A DNA stretch of 6,527 bases from Sphingomonadales bacterium (lineage in GTDB: Bacteria > Pseudomonadota > Alphaproteobacteria > Sphingomonadales > Emcibacteraceae). Every line of letters begins with the position of its first letter. Position 1 is the stretch's first letter. The position numbers were made by a program, and so were the translations under genes. The notes under the pieces were generated by a model that did not search any database, was not told the DNA's origin, and saw only the letters and a program-made list of their open reading frames with translations. The stretch covers positions 1 through 6,527 of the forward strand of contig DRKK01000110.1 of assembly GCA_011051815.1 (NCBI GenBank), given 5' to 3'. Below are positions 1-6,527 of this stretch, piece after piece.

Positions 1-155
1 ATCTTCTGCTCTGGAAAATGATTCTCAAACTCAAGCATGACGGAATCAGAATGGTTGATCTGGGGGGACTTAACACGGAGGAGGGGGCCGATATTGCCCG
101 TTATAAACTCAGTTTTAGCAATGAGGTCACCCGTCTGGGCGGCACATATATGTGA
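1..155 (+). CDS. C-terminal fragment of a FemAB/GNAT-like acyl or aminoacyl transferase (5' end outside window)
   Basis: The open frame enters from the left edge (first full codon at base 3) and stops at TGA 153-155, leaving 50 residues. The fragment has a basic helix (LLLWKMILKLKHDGIR), then MVDLGGLNTEEG, then IARYKLSFSNEVTRLGGTYM. A helix followed by DLGG, a short acidic turn, and a (F/Y)K-x(2)-F/L-x(6-8)-GG-x-Y ending is the usual C-terminus of FemAB-like GNAT-fold proteins, which transfer aminoacyl or acyl groups in peptidoglycan or polysaccharide synthesis. I recognise this by pattern only. The catalytic domain lies outside the window, so substrate and exact family cannot be stated. It is followed by 143 AT-rich bases before motA, so co-transcription is possible but not shown. 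Confidence 0.6.
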   Translation, partial: LLLWKMILKLKHDGIRMVDLGGLNTEEGADIARYKLSFSNEVTRLGGTYM

Positions 156-298
156 TATATGGAAAAGATACAAAAAATTGATTCAAATTTTAGCTAAATA
201 ATACTTCCTTAACATCCTGCCTCTATAACTATCTCAAACAAATGGAATTTCTGCGATCAGGTTGCGGATATAAAGGGTTGAATGAGGCTTGAATTAAT

Positions 299-2220
<1,922 letters not shown>

Positions 2221-2253
2221 TTAAGACCTTGTTAGGAGTTGTTATACTATAAT
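2221..2253 (+). promoter_or_regulatory. Candidate promoter of the LdtR-type regulator
   Basis: TTAAGA (2221-2226) lies 16 bases before TATACT (2243-2248), and a perfect TATAAT follows immediately at 2248-2253. Either -10 would place transcription start near 2255-2260, about 40-45 bases before the ATG at 2301. The -35 match is only four of six. These elements overlap the best candidate hemB promoter on the other strand. This is inferred from sequence likeness only. Confidence 0.35.
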
Positions 2254-2275
2254 TCTCCCGTTGGAAAACAGACAA
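2246..2275 (-). promoter_or_regulatory. Candidate promoter of hemB
   Basis: On the minus strand TTGTCT (complement of 2270-2275) is followed after 18 bases by TATAGT (complement of 2246-2251). The matches to TTGACA and TATAAT are four and five of six. Start would fall near 2239, giving a leader of about 55 bases. The -10 element shares bases with the + strand candidates at 2243-2253, so the two promoters may compete. Confidence 0.35.
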
Positions 2276-2300
2276 TTACAATTTTACAGGGATTATACAT

Positions 2301-2819
2301 ATGTCATTGGCAGGTCATAGCAGCAGTCTTATCGGTGGGCATGAAACACCGGAAGCCAGATCAAAATTAAATTTTCTGGAATGCCTGCGTCTGATTGAAC
2401 GTCTTCACCGTAGAATGCTGGACATTGTAAAAAATCGTCTGGACAGTGTGGGCATGAGCAATGTGAATAGTGTTCAGGCCTTGTTGCTCTATAATATCGG
2501 CGACCATGAAATGACCGCCGGTGATCTGCGCAACCGGGGGTATTACCTTGGCTCCAACGTATCCTACAACCTGAAAAAGCTGGTCGAGTCCGGTTATATC
2601 AATCAGGAACGTGCCGAGCATGACAAACGCGCCCTGCGTATCTGGCTCAGCGATCAGGGCAAGGAAGTCTGTGATCTTGTGGGCAATCTGTTTGACGAGA
2701 ATTTGACCGTTGTAAAAGACAAAAGAGTTTTCGAAGACGAAGACGTGGCCGAACTGCGCAATTCACTGCGCAAACTGGAGAGTTTCTGGACGGATCAACT
2801 GCGGTTTCAGTCTTTCTAA
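2301..2819 (+). CDS. ldtR: MarR-family winged-helix transcriptional regulator, LdtR-type
   Basis: This 172-residue cytoplasmic DNA-binding protein resembles the alphaproteobacterial LdtR group, whose studied member in Candidatus Liberibacter controls an L,D-transpeptidase gene and stress tolerance. The stretch INSVQALLLYNIGD is nearly kept here (NVNSVQALLLYNIGD, 54-68). It is followed by MTAGDLRNRGYYLGSNVSYN (71-90), the conserved recognition-helix block of the group. A long N-terminal dimer helix (about 24-50) precedes the winged helix (about 57-118). The wing carries the MarR-type D-K-R (108-110) and LSDQGKEV (116-123), and a C-terminal dimer helix (about 145-168) follows. The ATG has AGGGA at 2288-2292, eight bases upstream. 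It sits between hemB and hemA, so control of heme genes is possible but not shown. The family call is strong; the symbol rests on recognition of the conserved block. Confidence 0.85.
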   Translation: MSLAGHSSSLIGGHETPEARSKLNFLECLRLIERLHRRMLDIVKNRLDSVGMSNVNSVQALLLYNIGDHEMTAGDLRNRGYYLGSNVSYNLKKLVESGYINQERAEHDKRALRIWLSDQGKEVCDLVGNLFDENLTVVKDKRVFEDEDVAELRNSLRKLESFWTDQLRFQSF

Positions 2820-2825
2820 AAACCT

Positions 2826-2839
2826 TTGACTCGCGTCAA
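2826..2839. promoter_or_regulatory. FNR/FixK-type operator upstream of hemA (TTGAC-N4-GTCAA)
   Basis: The sequence TTGACTCGCGTCAA is a perfect inverted repeat with 5-base arms and a 4-base spacer, fitting the TTGAY-N4-RTCAA sites of the FNR/FixK/FnrL group. It begins six bases after the regulator's stop codon and is centred at 2832.5. That is about 41 bases before the start site predicted from TATATT at 2861-2866, the class II activator position. hemA is a known FixK or FnrL target in several alphaproteobacteria. The 5-base arms could also form a weak hairpin, but no T-run follows on the + strand, so a terminator is unlikely. Confidence 0.6.
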
Positions 2840-2860
2840 GTAAATTCACTTATCTGTGAG

Positions 2861-2866
2861 TATATT
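2861..2866 (+). promoter_or_regulatory. Candidate -10 element of an activator-dependent hemA promoter
   Basis: TATATT matches TATAAT at five of six positions. No good -35 lies 16-18 bases upstream; the FNR/FixK-type box is there instead. That is the pattern of an activator-dependent promoter, with transcription predicted to begin near 2873. The leader to hemA would be about 184 bases. Confidence 0.4.
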
Positions 2867-2876
2867 ACATCCTGAT

Positions 2877-2905
2877 TTGACACGATATCCGGTGCTGGAT
2901 ATTGT
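2877..2905 (+). promoter_or_regulatory. Candidate housekeeping-sigma promoter of hemA
   Basis: A perfect TTGACA (2877-2882) is followed by a 17-base spacer and TATTGT (2900-2905, four of six). Start would be near 2912, about 145 bases before the hemA ATG. It lies downstream of the FNR/FixK-type box and could give oxygen-independent expression. Confidence 0.4.
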
Positions 2906-2963
2906 GGCATAGTTGTTTGGATATTTAACGCTGTGCTTTGCCTTATTTATGTGATAAAGCCCG

Positions 2964-2969
2964 TATAAT
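2964..2969 (+). promoter_or_regulatory. Perfect TATAAT, possible third -10 upstream of hemA
   Basis: TATAAT occurs 88 bases before the hemA start codon. The best -35-like hexamer, TTGCCT (2938-2943), is 20 bases away, longer than usual, and hexamers at normal spacing match poorly. This may be a chance match in AT-rich DNA. Confidence 0.2.
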
Positions 2970-3045
2970 GTGCAAAATAGCAGAGTTGTTTTAGTTTTCT
3001 TCTTCATGAAATTTATATTTTATGGGGAGTGTGTATTCAAAGAAT

Positions 3046-3049
3046 AAGG
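3046..3049 (+). promoter_or_regulatory. Ribosome binding site of hemA
   Basis: AAGG ends seven bases before the ATG at 3057 and selects it over the out-of-frame ATG at 3052. That earlier ATG would be only two bases from the site and opens a frame of 12 codons. Confidence 0.65.
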
Positions 3050-3056
3050 TCATGCA

Positions 3057-4277
3057 ATGGACTATAATCGTGTGTTTTCTGACGCCCTGAAAGCGGTTAA
3101 GGAAGAAGGACGTTACCGGGTATTCACAGATATTGTACGTCAGCGGGGAAATTTCCCCAAAGCTGTCTGGCATAGTCCGGACGGCGTGAAGGATATTACG
3201 GTCTGGTGCAGCAACGACTATCTTGGCATGGGACAGCATCCCAAAGTCATCGAAGCCATGGAAGAAAGCCTGAAAAATTCAGGGGCTGGCGCCGGAGGAA
3301 CCCGAAATATCAGCGGCACCAATCATATGCATGTGCTGCTTGAACAGGAACTGGCGGATCTTCACGGTAAAGAATCGGCGCTGTTATTTACCTCTGGTTA
3401 CATTTCCAATGATGCAAGTATAAGTACTATTGCAAAATTATTACCCGGTTGTGTTATTTTCTCTGATGAGCTTAATCATGCCTCCATGATTGAAGGAGTT
3501 CGCCACAGCGGATGCCAGAAACATATCTTTCGCCATAATGATGTGGATCATCTGGAAAGTCTGTTACAGTCTACTGACCCGAAACTGCCCAAATTGATCA
3601 TCTTTGAATCTGTCTATTCCATGGACGGTGATTTCGCGCCCATAAAAGAGTTTTGTGATCTGGCTGATAAATATAATGCCCTGACTTATCTTGACGAGGT
3701 CCATGCGGTGGGCATGTACGGCGCACGCGGCGGCGGCGTTGCGGAACGGGATGGCCTGATGGATCGCTTGACCGTCATAGAAGGTACTCTTGGCAAGGCA
3801 TACGGCCTTATGGGCGGTTACATTACCTCTACCCGAGATATTGTGGATGCTATTCGCAGCTTTGCCTCTGGCTTTATCTTCACCACGTCTCTGTCACCGG
3901 TGATTACGGCGGGGGCTTTGGCCAGTGTACGCCACTTGAAAGAAAGTCAGAGCGAGCGGGACAGTCATCAGGAACGGGCACAGCTGTTAAAAGATAAAAT
4001 GCGGGCCGCCGATTTGCCGGTTATGCCCTCCATCAGCCATATCGTACCGCTGTTTGTAGGCGATGCGGTGACCTGTAAGCAAATCTCGGATATTCTGCTC
4101 AATGAATTTAATGTATATGTCCAGCCGATCAATTTTCCGACGGTTCCCCGGGGATTGGAACGGTTGCGCTTTACCCCAAGCCCACTTCACACAGACGAGA
4201 TGATAGACCATCTGGTCACGGCCTTGGCAACTGTATGGGCTCGGCTTGACGTACGCAAATTTACTAAGGCGGCATAA
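3057..4277 (+). CDS. hemA: 5-aminolevulinate synthase (C4 pathway)
   Basis: This PLP enzyme condenses glycine and succinyl-CoA to 5-aminolevulinate, CO2 and CoA, committing carbon to heme synthesis. The protein has 406 residues, typical of bacterial ALAS, and lacks a mitochondrial-type extension. The N-terminus [11 protein letters not shown] and GRYRVF are characteristic of ALAS within the alpha-oxoamine synthase family. Visible sites are [12 protein letters not shown] (51-62), [14 protein letters not shown] (76-89), [13 protein letters not shown] (135-147, with the ring-stacking H141), [11 protein letters not shown] (212-222, with D213 contacting the PLP nitrogen) and EGTLGKAYG (242-250, with Schiff-base K247). 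The C-terminal ERLRFTPSP (368-376) carries the substrate-carboxylate arginine region. The start is fixed by AAGG at 3046-3049. Its upstream region holds an FNR/FixK-type box and a separate sigma-70-like promoter. The small downstream gene follows after 16 bases and is probably co-transcribed. An upstream glycine supply link is suggested by nearby glyA. Confidence 0.97.
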   Translation: MDYNRVFSDALKAVKEEGRYRVFTDIVRQRGNFPKAVWHSPDGVKDITVWCSNDYLGMGQHPKVIEAMEESLKNSGAGAGGTRNISGTNHMHVLLEQELADLHGKESALLFTSGYISNDASISTIAKLLPGCVIFSDELNHASMIEGVRHSGCQKHIFRHNDVDHLESLLQSTDPKLPKLIIFESVYSMDGDFAPIKEFCDLADKYNALTYLDEVHAVGMYGARGGGVAERDGLMDRLTVIEGTLGKAYGLMGGYITSTRDIVDAIRSFASGFIFTTSLSPVITAGALASVRHLKESQSERDSHQERAQLLKDKMRAADLPVMPSISHIVPLFVGDAVTCKQISDILLNEFNVYVQPINFPTVPRGLERLRFTPSPLHTDEMIDHLVTALATVWARLDVRKFTKAA

Positions 4278-4293
4278 CCAAGGATTATACTGA

Positions 4294-4482
4294 ATGAATA
4301 GAGGTGAGGGCGAATATCTCGTTGAATTCATACAGGTGGGATCATACATGAAGGTATCCGCCGTTGATCCCGTTTCTGGCCGCGAAGTCTCCATCGTCGG
4401 TCCCGCCTCTGCCAGCCGTAATCAGTTGACCCGTGTTGCGGTTAATAAGCTGAAATATGTTCTGGCCAAGGAAAAAAGCTGA
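4294..4482 (+). CDS. Small conserved alphaproteobacterial protein of unknown function (probably DUF6898 family)
   Basis: This 62-residue protein starts 16 bases after hemA, with an AAGGA ribosome site at 4280-4284, nine bases from its ATG. It has no signal peptide or membrane segment and no cysteine or histidine for metal binding. The predicted order is a strand YLVEFIQVG (8-16), a strand YMKVSAVDP (18-26), a turn SGRE, a strand VSIVGP (32-37), then a basic amphipathic helix (about 42-59, NQLTRVAVNKLKYVLAKE). Small proteins with the pattern F-x-VG-x(2)-VKVSAxDPxTGxEVSIVGP and a terminal KLxYVL are familiar to me beside hemA or glyA in alphaproteobacteria. I believe this is the family named DUF6898, but I am recalling the name rather than checking it. 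The function is unknown. Its position suggests co-expression with hemA. Confidence 0.75.
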   Translation: MNRGEGEYLVEFIQVGSYMKVSAVDPVSGREVSIVGPASASRNQLTRVAVNKLKYVLAKEKS

Positions 4483-4483
4483 G

Positions 4484-4533
4484 CCTACCCATATTTGCCC
4501 AAAAATCTTCATTTTTCCCATACATATGGTAGG
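4484..4533. other. Nested inverted repeat (stem-loop) between the small gene and rpiB
   Basis: CCTACC (4484-4489) plus ATAT (4491-4494) pair with ATAT (4524-4527) plus GGTAGG (4528-4533), giving a 10-pair stem with one bulged C at 4490. Inside the 29-base loop, AAAAAT (4501-4506) and ATTTTT (4511-4516) form a second 6-pair stem around CTTC. The outer stem begins one base after the stop codon. No T-run follows on the + strand, so this is not a classical intrinsic terminator. It could stabilise the 3' end of the hemA message or attenuate read-through to rpiB. Confidence 0.4.
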
Positions 4534-4607
4534 AAAAGCGGAAACCTTGTGATATTAGAGTGTCTCTGATCTTGTTTTAAACGGAAGCCATAAAAAGGGT
4601 ATCCATA

Positions 4608-5042
4608 ATGTCCAAGGAAATCATTGCATTAGCCAGCGATCACGGCGGATATGATCTTAAAATTCTTCTGAAATCCTATCTGGCGGCGTTGGGGTTTGAG
4701 CCTTTGGATCTTGGCTGTGACAGTTCTGATTCGGTTGATTATCCTGATTTTGCCGATGTCATGGCGGACGCCCTGAAAAATGGGGATGCCACGCGGGGTA
4801 TTCTGGTCTGTGGTTCCGGTATCGGGATCAGCATCGCCGCCAATCGTTATCCCCATATCAGAGCCGCTCTTGTTCACGACAGATTAACCGCAGAATTAAG
4901 CCGCAAACATAATGATGCCAATGTCATTGTTATGGGCGGCCGTGTCATCGGGCCGGATGTGGCAAAGGATTGCCTGCAGGCGTTTCTAAACACAGAATTT
5001 GAAGGCGGGAGACATCAACGCCGTATCGACAAGATGTCCTGA
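4608..5042 (+). CDS. rpiB: Ribose-5-phosphate isomerase B
   Basis: RpiB interconverts ribulose 5-phosphate and ribose 5-phosphate in the pentose phosphate pathway, feeding nucleotide synthesis. Its 144 residues match the RpiB/LacAB family. Seen are ASDHGGYDLK (9-18, with D11 and H12 at the phosphosugar site), DYPDFA (44-49), ILVCGSGIGISIAANR (65-80, with the catalytic-base cysteine C68 and the anion-hole GSGIG), and HNDANVIVMGGR (101-112, with the ring-opening histidine H101). The C-terminal GGRHQRRIDKM (133-143) supplies the phosphate-binding arginines. The C68/H101 pair is that of ribose isomerases, as in E. coli RpiB (C66/H99), which argues against a galactose-6-phosphate isomerase. The ATG has AAGGG at 4595-4599, eight bases upstream. 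No strong promoter is apparent in the 125 bases before it. glyA follows after 39 bases. Confidence 0.95.
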   Translation: MSKEIIALASDHGGYDLKILLKSYLAALGFEPLDLGCDSSDSVDYPDFADVMADALKNGDATRGILVCGSGIGISIAANRYPHIRAALVHDRLTAELSRKHNDANVIVMGGRVIGPDVAKDCLQAFLNTEFEGGRHQRRIDKMS

Positions 5043-5081
5043 TTTTTTAACAGCTATTTTGATTTTTAGGAATTTTTACTT

Positions 5082-6347
5082 ATGACTGATTTTTTCAATG
5101 CTTCTTTGGCCGACAGTGACCCTGAGGTAATGAACAGTATCACGCTGGAGCAGGGCCGCCAGCAGGACCATATTGAACTGATCGCCTCTGAAAATATTGT
5201 GAGCCGCGCTGTGGTTGAGGCTCAGGGGTCCATAATGACCAACAAATATGCCGAGGGATACCCCGGGCGGCGCTATTATGGCGGCTGTGAATTTGTCGAT
5301 ATTGCCGAGGAACTGGCTATTGAGCGGGCAAAAAAGCTGTTTAATGCGGCCTATGTCAATGTACAGCCGCATTCCGGTGCTCAGGCTAACGGGGCGGTTA
5401 ATCTGGCGTTGTTGCAACCGGGGGATACATTGCTTGGTATGTCCTTGGCAGCGGGCGGTCATTTGACCCACGGCGCTCCTCCGGCCCAGTCCGGAAAATG
5501 GTTTAATGCGGTTCAATATGGCGTCAGCCGCGAGGATGCCATGGTTGATTTCAACGAAGTGGAACGGCTTGCCAAAGAGCATAAGCCTAAAATCATTATT
5601 GCCGGTGGTTCCGCCTACCCGCGCTTCATTAATTTCAAGCGTTTCCGGGAAATCGCCGATGAAGTCGGGGCTTATTTCTGGGTGGATATGGCACATTTCG
5701 CCGGGTTAGTGGCGGGCGGTGCTCATCCCAATCCGCTGGAGCATGCCCATGTCGTGACCACCACCACACATAAGACTTTGCGCGGTCCACGCGGTGGTAT
5801 GATCCTGTCCAATGATCTGGATCTGGGCAAGAAATTCAATTCTGCGGTTTTTCCCGGCCTTCAGGGCGGCCCGTTAATGCATGTAATCGCCGCCAAGGCG
5901 GTGGCTTTTGGTGAGGCCCTGCGGCCTGACTTTAAAGACTATGCTCACCGTGTTGTGGAAAATGCCCGGGCTTTGGCCAATCGGCTTGTAGAAGGCGGCT
6001 GTGACATTGTATCGGGCGGAACGGATACTCACCTGATGCTAGTTGACTTGCGTCCCCTTGGTTTGACCGGGCGGGATGCGGATAATTCGCTGGGCCGGGC
6101 CAATATCACCTGTAATAAAAACGGCATACCGTTTGACCCGGAAAAGCCTATGGTTACCTCCGGCATACGCCTTGGTTCCCCGGCGGGCACCACACGTGGC
6201 TTCGGGGTTCGGGAATTTGAGAAAATCGGCGATTTTATCATTGAAATCCTGACCGGTCTTCAGGCCAACCCGGAGGACAATAGCGTCGCCGAGGCGGCTG
6301 TGCGGGGAAAAGTCGTTGCCCTGTGTAAAGACTTCCCCATTTATTAA
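5082..6347 (+). CDS. glyA: Serine hydroxymethyltransferase
   Basis: GlyA is a cytoplasmic PLP enzyme that converts serine and tetrahydrofolate to glycine and 5,10-methylenetetrahydrofolate. The protein has 421 residues, the normal bacterial length. Landmarks are [11 protein letters not shown] (31-41), [15 protein letters not shown] (54-68), [11 protein letters not shown] (93-103), [14 protein letters not shown] (200-213, with D202 at the PLP nitrogen and H205), and [15 protein letters not shown] (226-240, with Schiff-base K231). FPGLQGGP (257-264), [16 protein letters not shown] (338-353) and the carboxylate-binding [15 protein letters not shown] (359-373) follow. The ATG is preceded by AGGA at 5068-5071, ten bases upstream. 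It lies 39 bases after rpiB and 11 bases before nrdR, suggesting one transcript. Its product glycine is the substrate of HemA, encoded about 2 kb upstream. Confidence 0.97.
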   Translation: MTDFFNASLADSDPEVMNSITLEQGRQQDHIELIASENIVSRAVVEAQGSIMTNKYAEGYPGRRYYGGCEFVDIAEELAIERAKKLFNAAYVNVQPHSGAQANGAVNLALLQPGDTLLGMSLAAGGHLTHGAPPAQSGKWFNAVQYGVSREDAMVDFNEVERLAKEHKPKIIIAGGSAYPRFINFKRFREIADEVGAYFWVDMAHFAGLVAGGAHPNPLEHAHVVTTTTHKTLRGPRGGMILSNDLDLGKKFNSAVFPGLQGGPLMHVIAAKAVAFGEALRPDFKDYAHRVVENARALANRLVEGGCDIVSGGTDTHLMLVDLRPLGLTGRDADNSLGRANITCNKNGIPFDPEKPMVTSGIRLGSPAGTTRGFGVREFEKIGDFIIEILTGLQANPEDNSVAEAAVRGKVVALCKDFPIY

Positions 6348-6358
6348 AGGATCAAGAC

Positions 6359-6527
6359 ATGCGCTGCCCATTTTGTGGAAATGATGACACACAGGTTAAA
6401 GACAGCCGCCCGACCGAGGATAATTCGGCCATTCGGCGCAGACGGGCCTGTAATGGGTGTGGCGCGCGTTTTACCACCTTTGAGCGGGTACAGATTCGTG
6501 AGCTAACTGTGGCCAAGAAGAACGGCA
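6359..6527 (+). CDS. nrdR: Transcriptional repressor NrdR, N-terminal part (runs off window)
   Basis: The 56 complete codons present encode [20 protein letters not shown] and onward, through a basic stretch (R26-R29), [15 protein letters not shown] and the start of the ATP-cone domain (VAKKNG). The zinc ribbon is C3-x2-C6 and C31-x2-C34, complete and typical of NrdR, which uses nucleotide-bound states to repress ribonucleotide reductase genes at NrdR boxes. The full protein is normally about 150 residues, so roughly two thirds lies beyond the window. The ribosome site AAGGA (6347-6351) uses the last A of the glyA stop codon. With only 11 bases between the genes, co-transcription and perhaps translational coupling are likely. 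The glyA-nrdR order is common in alphaproteobacteria. Confidence 0.95.
   Translation, partial: MRCPFCGNDDTQVKDSRPTEDNSAIRRRRACNGCGARFTTFERVQIRELTVAKKNG

Noticed and set aside
143..154. Perfect 12-base palindrome CACATATATGTG over the stop codon of the left-edge gene
   Set aside because: A 12-base perfect palindrome is expected about once or twice by chance in a window of this size, and it is A/T-rich with no T-run after it.
178..206. Promoter for motA (TTGATT with nearby TAATAC), sigma-54 or sigma-28 site in 156-298
   Set aside because: Spacing and hexamer matches are poor, and no GG-N10-GC or flagellar sigma pattern fits; the 143-base gap is A/T-rich with nothing I can support.
2221..2235. 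CtrA-like site TTAA-N7-TTAG in the hemB/regulator gap
   Set aside because: It departs from TTAA-N7-TTAA at one position, and such A/T-rich matches are common; there is no supporting context.
2826..2839. Terminator reading of the TTGAC/GTCAA hairpin after the regulator gene
   Set aside because: The stem is only five pairs and no T-run follows on the + strand. A T-run exists on the minus-strand side, but no minus-strand gene runs into it.
3987..4394. 135-codon minus-strand frame over the hemA 3' end and the small gene
   Set aside because: The + strand carries hemA and a conserved small gene with good ribosome sites; the minus frame has no recognisable motif.
5043..5081. Glycine riboswitch before glyA
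   Set aside because: Only 39 bases separate rpiB and glyA, too short for the aptamer, and no paired structure is visible.
5076..5696. 206-codon open frame on the minus strand inside glyA
   Set aside because: It lies entirely opposite a clear SHMT gene, has no recognisable domain, and reflects the codon bias of the + strand gene.

Overview
The window looks like core chromosome of an alphaproteobacterium of moderate GC (genes roughly half G+C by eye, intergenic DNA visibly AT-rich). The evidence is the C4-type 5-aminolevulinate synthase HemA, an LdtR-type MarR regulator, an aspartate-type (Mg-dependent class) HemB, and the order rpiB-glyA-nrdR, all characteristic of that class. A genus cannot be assigned from sequence alone. 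I see no mobile element, tRNA, rRNA, CRISPR array or sign of recent transfer. No gene-free stretch exceeds 300 bases; the longest is 237 bases, upstream of hemA.

Layout. Bases 1-155 carry the C-terminal end of a FemAB/GNAT-like protein (+). At 299-1174 (+) is a complete flagellar stator gene, motA, with no motB beside it. It converges on hemB (1171-2184, -), and the two stop codons overlap. hemB is divergent from a MarR/LdtR-type regulator (2301-2819, +) across 116 bases that contain overlapping candidate promoters. A 237-base regulatory region follows, holding a perfect FNR/FixK-type palindrome (TTGAC-N4-GTCAA) and several promoter-like elements. Then come hemA (3057-4277), a 62-residue conserved small protein (4294-4482), rpiB (4608-5042), glyA (5082-6347) and the 5' part of nrdR (6359 to the window end), all on +.

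How the genes fit together. HemA condenses glycine with succinyl-CoA to make 5-aminolevulinate. HemB joins two of these into porphobilinogen, so the first two steps of tetrapyrrole synthesis flank the regulator. GlyA makes glycine from serine, supplying both HemA and one-carbon metabolism. RpiB interconverts ribulose 5-phosphate and ribose 5-phosphate, and NrdR represses ribonucleotide reductase genes, so the right half has a nucleotide and one-carbon theme.

The most interesting signal is the FNR/FixK-type box. It sits about 41 bases before the start site predicted from a TATATT element, which is class II activator geometry. This suggests oxygen-responsive control of hemA, with a separate TTGACA-N17-TATTGT promoter perhaps giving basal expression. 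Otherwise the window is ordinary housekeeping DNA, and I found no clear evidence of an undescribed multi-gene system.
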